From Bradyrhizobium neotropicale (GTDB lineage Bacteria; Pseudomonadota; Alphaproteobacteria; Rhizobiales; Xanthobacteraceae): a stretch of 39,544 nt of DNA. The notes beneath the pieces were generated by a model. It saw only the letters and a program-made list of their open reading frames with translations, had not been told where the DNA came from and did no database searches. The stretch spans positions 1 through 39,544 of the forward strand of contig NZ_LSEF01000043.1 of the NCBI RefSeq assembly GCF_001641695.1, written 5' to 3'. Every line of letters begins with the position of its first letter. The stretch's first letter is position 1. Made by a program: the position numbers and the translations under genes. Shown piece by piece: positions 31,873-39,361 of this stretch.

Positions 31873-32625
31873 ATGACCCTGCATGTGATCGTAAATGAGG
31901 CAAAGGAGGATCAGACTGGCGCGCCCAACGCGAAGGCTGTGATCGCCGTCGTTGGACTGGCAATTGAGGCCAGAATAGCGGGGATGGCAGCGATAATCGC
32001 TGATGGTGACCGGACCGCGTCTAGTTTGCGTGAGGCCATCCGAAAAGGTGCGCGCGGGATTATAAGCTTTGGCGTATGCGGCGGGCTGGATCCGAAGCTC
32101 CGCCCGGGTAAGGTTGTCATCGCTTCGTCGGTGTTTGCCGGGAAAGATGAAGCTTATCCAAGTGACCTCCCTTGGGCCCAGGAGCTCCTTCGGATGATCC
32201 CGGGCGCCGGCTACTCTCCGATTGCTGGAGTGGCTACCCCGATGACAAGTTTTGAGGAGAGACGGGACTTCCATGCCACCACCGGGGCCGTCGCAGCTGA
32301 TATGGAGTCGCAAATCGTGGCCCGAATTGCTGCCGAATTCAGAATTCCCTTTGCCGCTTGTCGCGTTGTTCTAAACCCTGCCCATCGGATACTTCCGAGA
32401 GCGGCGCTCATAAAGATCGGACCCGCAGGTAAGCCTAGACTGCGCAAGATTGGAGGTTCAGTTGTAAGCGACCCTCGGCAACTTCCCAGACTCAGCCGAT
32501 TGGCCGTTGACGCTGTCATTGCGGTGAGGGCATTGCGCAGGGCGAAACAACGGCTTGGAACTCACCTCGGTTTCCCGCACCCTCACGGCCGCTTGCCGCA
32601 TCGACTGCTGCACTTCAAGCAATAA
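31873..32625 (+). CDS. HpnG-like hopanoid phosphorylase / nucleoside phosphorylase-fold protein
   Basis: The 250-aa product resembles HpnG, which removes adenine from adenosylhopane to give ribosyl (phospho)hopane in extended hopanoid synthesis. The core has AVIAVVGLAIEARIAG (22-37), RGIISFGVCGGLDPKLRPG (61-79), VAADMESQIVARIAA with the DMES active-site motif at 143-146, and FAACRVVLNPAHR (160-172). The C-terminus LGTHLGFPHPHGRLPHRLL matches the family end. ATG 31873 with GAAGG upstream is preferred to 31819. No other hopanoid genes surround it, and the DNA looks less GC-rich than its neighbours by eye, so it may be an extra, acquired copy. Confidence 0.78.
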   Translation: MTLHVIVNEAKEDQTGAPNAKAVIAVVGLAIEARIAGMAAIIADGDRTASSLREAIRKGARGIISFGVCGGLDPKLRPGKVVIASSVFAGKDEAYPSDLPWAQELLRMIPGAGYSPIAGVATPMTSFEERRDFHATTGAVAADMESQIVARIAAEFRIPFAACRVVLNPAHRILPRAALIKIGPAGKPRLRKIGGSVVSDPRQLPRLSRLAVDAVIAVRALRRAKQRLGTHLGFPHPHGRLPHRLLHFKQ

Positions 32626-32781
32626 CACCAGTCCGATCCCGCCGTCAGCGCTGCTGCCCGCACGGCGCGACGCCGGCCAGACAAGTGCGAATCCGAGCTG
32701 CCAAAAGGATAACTGGCCCGAGCCCCCGTGCGATCAGCGTTATTTCGATGGCGATTCCGAGCAGCTACGTCGGCAGCGCGC

Positions 32782-33468
32782 TCACGAGTCGGGCTGCGAG
32801 TCGAACTTTGTCATAGGTTTCGAATCCGCACGTGAGCGCAGGAAGGCCTTGCTCACCGCTAGGGCCGGCGCAGCCAAAAAGGCGGTCAAGGCGGCCCACG
32901 AAAGGATGCGCCGCGGCGCGGCCGCATAACGCTCAGACAGATCCGCCGCCGATCCAAAGCAACCTCTGCGTTTTATGAAGCGCCAAGCGAGCGGGTTCCA
33001 CTGGCTCCAGACCTGCTCGGCCTGCGCGGCCAACAGGCCGGAGACGATCTCCGGTGGAGGTCCAAAAACCTCAGGTAGCTTGTTCGATAAATCGTCGTCC
33101 TTCAGCACGTCCCATTTTGAATATCCGCCCATCACAGGAGACGAGAGGGCGAACACCACTCGACCAATCCGCGCCTCCCTTGAAGCAAACGAACACATCG
33201 GGCAAGGTTCAACGGTCGAATACAAGGTGCAATCTTGCAGACGCTTTCGTTTGAGGACCTTTTGTGCCGCGGAAAGTGCCACGAGCTCCGCGTGGCGCGT
33301 CATGTCACTCTCCGATGAAACACGATTTGTCGCCTCGGCAATGACCTGTCCTCGATAAACAATCAGGGCGCCGAACGGCAGCTCTCCTTTCTTCGCTCCA
33401 AGTCGAGCGACTTCTAGGCATCGCTCCATCAGTTGCAAATCTTGAAGGTGAGCTTCCGGCCTGTTCAT
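32782..33468 (-). CDS. nucleoside/cytidine deaminase-family protein with C-terminal membrane segment
   Basis: The 228-aa product has the zinc-dependent deaminase core: H59-A60-E61 (TRHAELVAL) and P88-C89-P90-M91-C92 (STVEPCPMCSF). The pattern GELPFGALIV and the EPCPMC motif resemble guanine deaminase/TadA-like nucleoside deaminases. After the core (about 165 residues) there is a further tail with a hydrophobic segment at about 187-206 (ILSWAALTAFLAAPALAVSK), unusual for this soluble family. ATG 33468 is taken because homologues begin shortly before the first helix (LQDLQLMERCLEVAR); ATG 33486 and the longer frame to 33591 are possible. Substrate is unknown. Confidence 0.8.
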   Translation of the reverse strand: MNRPEAHLQDLQLMERCLEVARLGAKKGELPFGALIVYRGQVIAEATNRVSSESDMTRHAELVALSAAQKVLKRKRLQDCTLYSTVEPCPMCSFASREARIGRVVFALSSPVMGGYSKWDVLKDDDLSNKLPEVFGPPPEIVSGLLAAQAEQVWSQWNPLAWRFIKRRGCFGSAADLSERYAAAPRRILSWAALTAFLAAPALAVSKAFLRSRADSKPMTKFDSQPDS

Positions 33469-33703
33469 GAGCGTCAGCTGCTCCATCCGAGTCGACGAGC
33501 AGTCCCCCTTGGTTGCTGCGTTCCTGGGCCCGACCGAGCCTGGCTCCTCCCCGGCGCGTCGTGGTCGCGGCCAGGGCGATCTCCACTTCAATCCAGACGG
33601 GAGGTTAGGCGAAGCAACCCCTCCCGCACTATGCGATTTCGGCTAAACGGCGCGCCACGTTCATCGGATAGCTATCGTGCGAGGCGGCTGTGCCGGACGC
33701 CAT

Positions 33704-34084
33704 TTAGTTCGTGCGGTGCGGCGGCTTCTTCTTTCGATGCTGTGTCGGCTGCGTTGCCTTTGGAGGCTGCGGAGGTTGCGGCCAGTAGGCACAAGGCGCA
33801 CAGCTACAGGCACAGCCACAGCCTCTGGCCAGCCTTGGTTTTTGGAAGAGCGGTGGTGGTCCAGCATTTTCCTTGTCGAAGACATGGAACGTCGCCAAAC
33901 TAACGTCGGAGATTTCCTCCTCACCAAGAAAGAGTTCGTGCTTCTGCGAGGGCGGTGACGTATTCGCCGACGCTTCGCTGGTTGAGGCGCACGCACCGCT
34001 TGCCATCGAGAGAGACATGCCGGCAAACCCTATGGCGGGTAAGGCTTTGCTCCGACGCTTGCTTATGGAAGAGGGCTTCGGCAT
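33704..34084 (-). CDS. small exported protein with CxCxCxCxxC tail, RiPP-precursor-like
   Basis: The 126-aa product has a basic start and a signal-like hydrophobic stretch (about 14-33, ending ACA), a conserved-looking middle (LFLGEEEISDVSLATFHVFD, then KENAG, residues 51-75), and a tail with C89, C91, C93, C95 and C98 in GCGCACSCAPCAYW followed by Pro/Lys/His-rich residues. From memory the middle segment recurs in Bradyrhizobium small proteins whose tails are Cys/Gly repeats; that recollection needs checking. The layout of leader plus Cys-rich core suggests a modified peptide or a metal-binding secreted protein. No modifying enzyme gene adjoins it. The ribosome binding site is weak. Confidence 0.55.
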   Translation of the reverse strand: MPKPSSISKRRSKALPAIGFAGMSLSMASGACASTSEASANTSPPSQKHELFLGEEEISDVSLATFHVFDKENAGPPPLFQKPRLARGCGCACSCAPCAYWPQPPQPPKATQPTQHRKKKPPHRTN

Positions 34085-34416
34085 GGTACATTATCCCACT
34101 TGCTTGGGCATACTGAACTAAACTGGCGTGATGAAATCCGACCGAGCTGGTCCAAGTAAAGACCAATGATGGCGGTGGAAGCAATGCCGACCCCGGCGGC
34201 GGTCAAGCCTTTGGCCAAGCGAAAGCCGACTTCAGCGTCGATAGATGACGGCCTTGATCCGATCTAGCTAAGTAGCCCCGCCCCGACCGAGTGTCCGGTG
34301 AACGCGCTAAACCAAGCAGGAATTCGCCTTGAGGAGCAGTGAGTCCACGCCCTGAGTAGGTCGATGGTCGGCAATCGCATGTGACGCTATCGCTTGGTGC
34401 GCTGAAGCTTCCACGT

Positions 34417-34531
34417 CGTCATGGCCGGGCGTAGCCGTCCGAAGGACGGTGTCGCTTCCGCTCACCCATGTGCCATCCACGCTTCCCCCGCGGCAAGAAC
34501 GTGGATGTCCGGGACAAGCCCGGGCATGACG
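34417..34531. repeat. inverted-ended intergenic repeat
   Basis: The ends CGTCATGGCCGGGC and GCCCGGGCATGACG are inverted copies (13 of 14 bases). Inside, CATCCACG and CGTGGATG form a second dyad. From memory, this type (GTCATGCCCGGG ends, CCATCCACG inside) is abundant between genes in Bradyrhizobium and Rhodopseudomonas; no second copy is in this window. Confidence 0.65.
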
Positions 34532-34587
34532 AGCGCCTGTGAGTTCGCACATGCAATGACTCGCAGCTAGCGCGCGAAAGCAAAAGA

Positions 34588-34610
34588 GCCGCTTGCGATG
34601 AGCAAGCGGC
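34588..34610 (-). terminator. terminator-like hairpin, copy 2
   Basis: GCCGCTTGC and GCAAGCGGC form a 9-bp stem around GATGA, followed on the minus strand by TCTTTTG. It lies about 180 bp downstream of the minus-strand nuclease gene and could end its transcript. Confidence 0.5.
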
Positions 34611-34789
34611 CCAAGTCTAGGGAGGAAACGCCCAAGCAAAGACAATCGGCAGGAAGCCGAATTGCTGCCAAGGAAGCGCCAGCACCAGGTGCTACCGCAC
34701 TCTTATGAGATGCAACAACTCCCGATAGAGTTCAATTCCGGATCAATACTGTCTCCGGCTACCGCTCACACCTGCGTGAAGCGAGGCTC

Positions 34790-35578
34790 TCACTTCGGCC
34801 GGCGGCAATTATAGGCCTTGCGGAAGCCTGCGGCCTGCGCGTCGTCCTCCGAGCAGAACCAGCGGTCCGGCTTGGTCGTGGCCGGATAGCTCGGGCAGCC
34901 CCGCAGGTGGTAGATGCCGATATTGCCGGTGACGCGGGCGCGCACCGCGAGCTTGCCCTTGATGCTGCAACTCGGCGGCATCGTCAGATCCTCCGGGAAC
35001 AGCACCGCGCGAATCTCCTTGTCGCGATCGGCGCGGCAGGCGGCGCCCAGCAGCGGCCCGTCCTTCTTGCCGGCGCGGAAATCTTGCGGTGCAACAAAGC
35101 AGCCCTTCCAGATGCCGGCCGAGGCCGCCTTGGCGTCCGCCGCCGCGGGCTTGACGTTGGCCTTGATCGGCTCGCGCGCGATGGCAAAGCCGAGCTTGAC
35201 CAATTGCTCGTTCAACGAGACCTTGTCGCCTTCCGCCGTGCAGATCGCGCGGTGCCGCTTGCCGAAATGCTTCTCCGGCCCGACGTCGTCACAGCGAACG
35301 GTCCGGCCGCCGATCAGCTTCGTCAGCTGGTCGCGGGCCTCCAGGCCGCAGGTCCAGGGATCGGCGTGATCGTCGATGCAGACCTGGTCCAGTTCGGGCG
35401 CGTCCACGCCATCGAGCCGATAGGTGGTATCTCCGAGCTGGATGGAGTTGGCATCCCGCGCAATCGCGGCGGCGGTCAGCGCGAAGCCTGATCCAGAGGT
35501 GGCCAGAAAGCCGGACAGAGCGAGAAACATGAAAAGCGCGAAAGTGCGGGCGGCGGCAAAGGAATTTTGGAAGGACAT
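34790..35578 (-). CDS. exported thermonuclease-like (SNase-fold) protein
   Basis: The 262-aa product has a signal peptide (about 1-33) and an SNase/thermonuclease domain (about 40-155). The region [10 protein letters not shown] (53-62) supplies the first arginine and acidic residues, and [12 protein letters not shown] the second basic site. A C-terminal unit ending [20 protein letters not shown] and [14 protein letters not shown] resembles the repeat often found after SNase domains in proteobacteria. It would cleave nucleic acid in the periplasm or outside, or may have lost activity, since the spacing of the catalytic Arg/Glu set is not fully canonical. The ribosome binding site is weak; ATG 35578 starts the signal peptide. 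Confidence 0.8.
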   Translation of the reverse strand: MSFQNSFAAARTFALFMFLALSGFLATSGSGFALTAAAIARDANSIQLGDTTYRLDGVDAPELDQVCIDDHADPWTCGLEARDQLTKLIGGRTVRCDDVGPEKHFGKRHRAICTAEGDKVSLNEQLVKLGFAIAREPIKANVKPAAADAKAASAGIWKGCFVAPQDFRAGKKDGPLLGAACRADRDKEIRAVLFPEDLTMPPSCSIKGKLAVRARVTGNIGIYHLRGCPSYPATTKPDRWFCSEDDAQAAGFRKAYNCRRPK

Positions 35579-35781
35579 ACGGTCTCGCTATCGATTGCTT
35601 TTGTTCCTCGTTCCTACCATCCGGACATGGCAACACCAATGGTCTGCGCTGTGCGAAGTGCGACATTCCTGCGCCGTGACTTTACTCGCCGGCCAGCCTG
35701 CCCCTATCGTTTGGCCCTGCAGACAAGCTGCGAACGGCCGAATCGCCCGAGAAGCGGCGAGGGCGGGAGGACAATGTTGCG

Positions 35782-37380
35782 ATGAAAGACCCCGTGGACG
35801 TCCTGATCATCGGCGCCGGCGCTTCGGGCGCTGCCGTTGCGTGGTCGCTGGCCGAGACCAAGATGCACATTCTCTGCCTGGAGCAGGGCGGCTGGATGAA
35901 TCCCGCGGAATATCCGAGCACGGGTCGGGACTGGGAAGCCAAATTCTATGGCGAGTGGTCGACCAGTCCGAACGTCCGCGGCCGTCCCGAGGACTATCCC
36001 ATCAACGACGACAATTCGCCGATCAAGGTCGTCAACTACAACGCGGTCGGTGGCTCGACCGTGATGTACACCGCGCATTGGCCGCGGCTTCATCCGAGCG
36101 ACTTTCGCGTCAAGACGCTCGACGGCGTCGCCGAGGACTGGCCGATCGACTACGACATGCTGGTGCCGTTCTTCGAGGAGAACGACCGGATCATGGGCAC
36201 ATCCGGAATGTCAGGCGATCCGCTGTCGCCGCTGACGCATCCGCCGATGCCGCCGCAGCCGCTCGGGCTGTCCGGACCGCTGATCGGCACGGCCATGAAC
36301 AAGCTCGGCTGGCACTGGTGGCCGTCGGATACGACGGTTGCGACGATGGACTATGAGGGCCGCGCGCGCTGCATCAATCTCGGCCATTGCACGCCAGCCT
36401 GCGCGCAAGGGGCGAAATCCTCGACCGACATCACCTACTGGCCGCAGGCGATCCGCGCCGGGGTCGAGTTGCGCACCCATTGCCGGGTGCGCGAGATCAC
36501 CACCGACGAGAACGGCATGGCCACGGGCGTGGTCTACTACGACAAGGACGGCATCGAGCAGTTTCAGCCGGCACATGTCGTCATCATCGCCTGCAACGGT
36601 GTCGGCACGCCGCGGCTCTTGCTGAACTCGGCATCCAGCCGCTTCCCGAACGGCCTTGCCAATTCATCAGGCCTCGTCGGCAAGAACCTGATGTTCCACC
36701 CTTACGCGCAGATCTATGGCTTCGTGAAGGAGCCGACCGACAGCAACCGCGCGCCGCCGACCTGCCTGTGGAGCAAGGAGTTCTACGACACCGATCTGTC
36801 GCGCGGCTTCGTTCGTGGCTACGGCATCCAGTTTGGTCGCGGCGCCGGGCCGGTGTTCGAGGCGGTCGCGAGCGAGCAGAAGGGAATCTTGCCGTGGGGG
36901 GCGGATCATCACCGTGTGTTCCGCAAGCTCAACGGCCACCGCATTGCGGTCTCGGCGATCTGCGAGGATCTCCCTGAGGAGCACAACCGCGTCACGCTCG
37001 ATCCGGTGCTGAAGGACAGTAGCGGCATTCCCGCAGCGAAGATCGACTACACGATCAGCGAGAACAGCCGCAAGATGATGGACCATGCGCTCGCGCGCGG
37101 CCGCGAGATTCTGGAAACCGCAGGGGCGACCGACATCTGCATCAATGATCCTATCCCCTGGGGCGGCTGGCATTTGCTCGGCACCGCGCGGATGGGCACC
37201 GATCCCGAGCGCTCCGTGGTCAACGAATGGGGCCGCTCGCACGACGTGAAAAACCTCTTCATCGTCGACGGCAGCGTCTTCGTCACTTCGGGCGGGGTCA
37301 ACCCGACCTCGACCATCCAGGCCATCGCGCTCTACGTCGCCGACCAGATGAAGCAGCGCCTCACCAATCTGTTCGACTAA
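35782..37380 (+). CDS. GMC-family FAD oxidoreductase
   Basis: The 532-aa product is a glucose-methanol-choline flavoenzyme. The FAD loop is GAGASG (11-16) after VDVLII; NYNAVGGSTVMYTAHWPRLH is the second FAD-contact region; the catalytic pair is H464 (GGWHLLGTARMG) and N507 (GGVNPTSTIQ). RCINLGHCTPACAQGAKSS shows the three-cysteine pattern seen in membrane-linked sugar and alcohol dehydrogenases of this family. There is no export signal. A gluconate dehydrogenase subunit 3-like gene follows after a 170-bp repeat, suggesting a two-subunit dehydrogenase. GGGAGGAC lies upstream of the start with slightly long spacing. The substrate is unknown. Confidence 0.9.
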   Translation: MKDPVDVLIIGAGASGAAVAWSLAETKMHILCLEQGGWMNPAEYPSTGRDWEAKFYGEWSTSPNVRGRPEDYPINDDNSPIKVVNYNAVGGSTVMYTAHWPRLHPSDFRVKTLDGVAEDWPIDYDMLVPFFEENDRIMGTSGMSGDPLSPLTHPPMPPQPLGLSGPLIGTAMNKLGWHWWPSDTTVATMDYEGRARCINLGHCTPACAQGAKSSTDITYWPQAIRAGVELRTHCRVREITTDENGMATGVVYYDKDGIEQFQPAHVVIIACNGVGTPRLLLNSASSRFPNGLANSSGLVGKNLMFHPYAQIYGFVKEPTDSNRAPPTCLWSKEFYDTDLSRGFVRGYGIQFGRGAGPVFEAVASEQKGILPWGADHHRVFRKLNGHRIAVSAICEDLPEEHNRVTLDPVLKDSSGIPAAKIDYTISENSRKMMDHALARGREILETAGATDICINDPIPWGGWHLLGTARMGTDPERSVVNEWGRSHDVKNLFIVDGSVFVTSGGVNPTSTIQAIALYVADQMKQRLTNLFD

Positions 37381-37418
37381 TCATGATGTGGATCGAAGCG
37401 AGCCGCGACTTCGCTGCA

Positions 37419-37588
37419 CCTCTCCCGCTTGCGGGAGAGGCGGAGGCCGCCTTCGGCGGCCGTCGTTTTACGAAACGCCAAGGCGAAGCCTTGGCTACGG
37501 CGAAGCGCCGGGTGAGGGCTCTCTCCTCTGGGGGAGTCTCTTTGTGGAGGCACCCTCTCCCCGACCCTCCCCCGCAAGCGGGGGAGGG
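37419..37588. repeat. mosaic intergenic repeat, copy C
   Basis: This 170-bp copy begins with a CTCTCCCGC-TT-GCGGGAGAG dyad at 37419-37440, continues with GGCCGCCTTCGGCGGC, GCCAAGGCGAAGCCTTGGC and GCCGGGTGAGGG, and ends with a CCCTCCCCCGC-AA-GCGGGGGAGGG dyad at 37565-37588. It lies between two genes on the same strand, 38 bp after the oxidoreductase stop. Confidence 0.85.
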
Positions 37589-37629
37589 AGCGCATTTTCA
37601 TCGTTGCGTGAGCGCCAGAAGAGGACCCC

Positions 37630-38079
37630 ATGCCTGATCAACTCGCTCTTACGCCGCGGCAACGCGATGATCTCCGCACCATCGCTGCGATGATCATTCC
37701 CGCCAGCGACGAGTACAAGGTGCCTGGCGCGGACGATCCGGCGATCCAGGCCGACATGCTGGCGACGCTCGGCCGTGACACGGTACTGGTGCGCCAGGCG
37801 CTGGATCATCTGGCGCGGCTCGCCGGCCAGCCGCTCAGCGAACTCGATGTGGCGAAGCGCGATGCGGTCGCGCAGGAGTTTCGCAGTTCCGGCGGAGCTG
37901 CCGCTGCAACGCTCGTCCGCGTCGTGCTGCAATGCTACTACCGCGACGACCGTGTGCTGCGTTCGCTTGGGCTGGAGCTGCGCGCGCCATTCCCGAAGGG
38001 GCACGTGCTCCCGGATGGCGACTGGTCGCTGCTCGATCCGGTCAAGGCAAGAGCTGGAAGCCTGCGAAGGGCACCCTAG
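37630..38079 (+). CDS. gluconate 2-dehydrogenase subunit 3-like protein
   Basis: The 149-aa product begins MPDQLALTPRQRDDLRTIAA and continues MIIPASDEYKVPGADDP, the pattern of the small gamma subunit that accompanies GMC flavoprotein dehydrogenases. The C-terminal half contains VVLQCYYRDDRVLRSLGLE and ends WSLLDPVKARAGSLRRAP. It should support assembly or export of the flavoprotein encoded upstream, but no twin-arginine signal is present here. GAGGACCCC precedes ATG 37630. The last residues may be altered: in another frame the sequence continues GKSWKPAKG, which hints at a small shift near 38045-38060. Confidence 0.75.
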   Translation: MPDQLALTPRQRDDLRTIAAMIIPASDEYKVPGADDPAIQADMLATLGRDTVLVRQALDHLARLAGQPLSELDVAKRDAVAQEFRSSGGAAAATLVRVVLQCYYRDDRVLRSLGLELRAPFPKGHVLPDGDWSLLDPVKARAGSLRRAP

Positions 38080-38086
38080 CAGCCCA

Positions 38087-38123
38087 GCCTTGGAGCCTGC
38101 CTTGGAGCCCGCCTTGGCAGCCC
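38087..38123. repeat. 12-bp tandem repeat, three copies
   Basis: GCCTTGGAGCCT, GCCTTGGAGCCC and GCCTTGGCAGCCC follow each other directly, 8 bp after the stop of the subunit 3-like gene. Confidence 0.7.
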
Positions 38124-38199
38124 AGCCTCGCGCCCCGAGCGGGCCACTTGCGCTGGAGGCAACAGGCCACCATTTGTGTGAGCCTCAAGGACTCTCGCC

Positions 38200-39219
38200 A
38201 TGCTGGATTTTACCTCAGATATCGCCGATGACAGCGCGTCATCGCGAACGACAGCGGCTGCCCCGGACAATGACCGGGCCCTGCTGGACGCCTATTCCAA
38301 TGCCGTGATCGACGTGACCGACCGCGTCGGCCCTGCCGTCGTGCGCGTCGAGACCGGGCCGAAAGTGCCGAACGGCCGCGAGCGCGGCGGGCTCGGCTCG
38401 GGCATCGTGATCTCCCCGGACGGTCTGGTCCTCACCAACAGCCACGTGGTCGGCTCCGCCAAGGAGATCCGGCTGCGCGATGTCGAGGGCCATGTCGGCG
38501 ACGCCCGAGTGCTCGGCGTCGACCCCGACACCGACCTTGCGCTGCTGCGTGCCAATGGCGTGCGCGACTTGCCTTACGCCGCGCTCGGCAACTCCAAGAC
38601 GTTGCGGCGTGGCCAGCTCGTGATCGCCATCGGCAATCCGCTCGGCTTCGAGTCGACCGTGACCGCGGGAGTGGTCTCGGCGCTCGGGCGCTCGATCCGT
38701 TCGGTCAGCGGACGCACCATCGAGGACGTCATCCAGACCGATGCCGCGCTCAATCCCGGCAATTCCGGCGGGCCGCTGGTGTCGTCGAATGCCGAGGTGA
38801 TCGGCATCAACACCGCCATCATCAACGGCGCACAAGGCATCTGTTTCGCGGTCGCCAGCAACACCGCGCAATTCGTGCTCTCGGAGATCATCCGCCACGG
38901 CTATGTCCGCCGCGCCTTTATCGGCGTTGCCGGGCAGACCGCGCCGATCCCGCGGCGGCACGCGGTGCTGGCCGGCGTCGAGAACAAGATGGGCGCGCTC
39001 TTGATGCAGATCGAGCCGGACGGCCCGGCCGGGAAGGCTGGCCTGCTGCCGGGCGACGTCGTCATCAGGCTCGACGGCGTCGAGATCAACGGCGTCGACG
39101 ATCTGATCCGCGTGCTCGACCGCGACCGGATCGGCCGGCGTCTCGCCATGGACGTGCTGCGGCTCGGCCGCCTGCGGGCGATCGACATCGATCCGGTCGA
39201 GCGCAAGCCGGCGCGCTGA
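38200..39219 (+). CDS. HtrA/DegP-like serine protease with one PDZ domain
   Basis: The 339-aa product has a trypsin-like protease domain (about 30-230) with the triad H82 (LTNSHVV), D112 (DTDLALL) and S189 (NPGNSGGPL), then one PDZ domain (about 240-330; QIEPDGPAGKAGLLPGDVVI). It should degrade or refold damaged proteins. Most HtrA proteins are periplasmic, but no signal peptide or membrane anchor is visible in MLDFTSDIADDSASSRTTAA, and the better-placed ribosome binding site (AAGGA, eight bases upstream) supports this start. It could be cytoplasmic or use another export route. No regulator adjoins it. Confidence 0.9.
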   Translation: MLDFTSDIADDSASSRTTAAAPDNDRALLDAYSNAVIDVTDRVGPAVVRVETGPKVPNGRERGGLGSGIVISPDGLVLTNSHVVGSAKEIRLRDVEGHVGDARVLGVDPDTDLALLRANGVRDLPYAALGNSKTLRRGQLVIAIGNPLGFESTVTAGVVSALGRSIRSVSGRTIEDVIQTDAALNPGNSGGPLVSSNAEVIGINTAIINGAQGICFAVASNTAQFVLSEIIRHGYVRRAFIGVAGQTAPIPRRHAVLAGVENKMGALLMQIEPDGPAGKAGLLPGDVVIRLDGVEINGVDDLIRVLDRDRIGRRLAMDVLRLGRLRAIDIDPVERKPAR

Positions 39220-39253
39220 AACTTTGGTTGGCTAGGTGTAAGCCGAGGACGCC

Positions 39254-39282
39254 TTCACCTCTCCCCGCTGGGGAGAGGTGAA
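39254..39282. repeat. isolated palindrome of the mosaic repeat family
   Basis: TTCACCTCTCCCC and GGGGAGAGGTGAA form a perfect 13-bp stem with a GCT loop, 35 bp after the protease stop. It resembles the end palindromes of the mosaic repeats and may act as a terminator without a T-run. Confidence 0.7.
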
Positions 39283-39361
39283 GCGGCGGCATCGCGCTAT
39301 AGCCTGTCTCTCCCCAGACGGGGTATGACAGGGACATGCCTCGCTCCCGGAACTCGGCCGC

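Larger units (their letters stand above)
34085..34789. other. gene-free stretch with intergenic repeat and hairpin
   Basis: About 700 bp without a convincing gene. It holds an inverted-ended repeat at 34417-34531 and a terminator-like hairpin at 34588-34610. The part 34121-34270 has no recognisable content and may be eroded coding sequence. Confidence 0.5.

Noticed and set aside
32555..32929. Plus-strand open frame between the HpnG-like and deaminase genes
   Set aside because: It overlaps both genes, lacks a start signal and shows no recognisable sequence.
34307..34645. Minus-strand open frame through the inverted-ended repeat
   Set aside because: It is built from repeat and hairpin sequence; the translation is typical of intergenic repeat artefacts.
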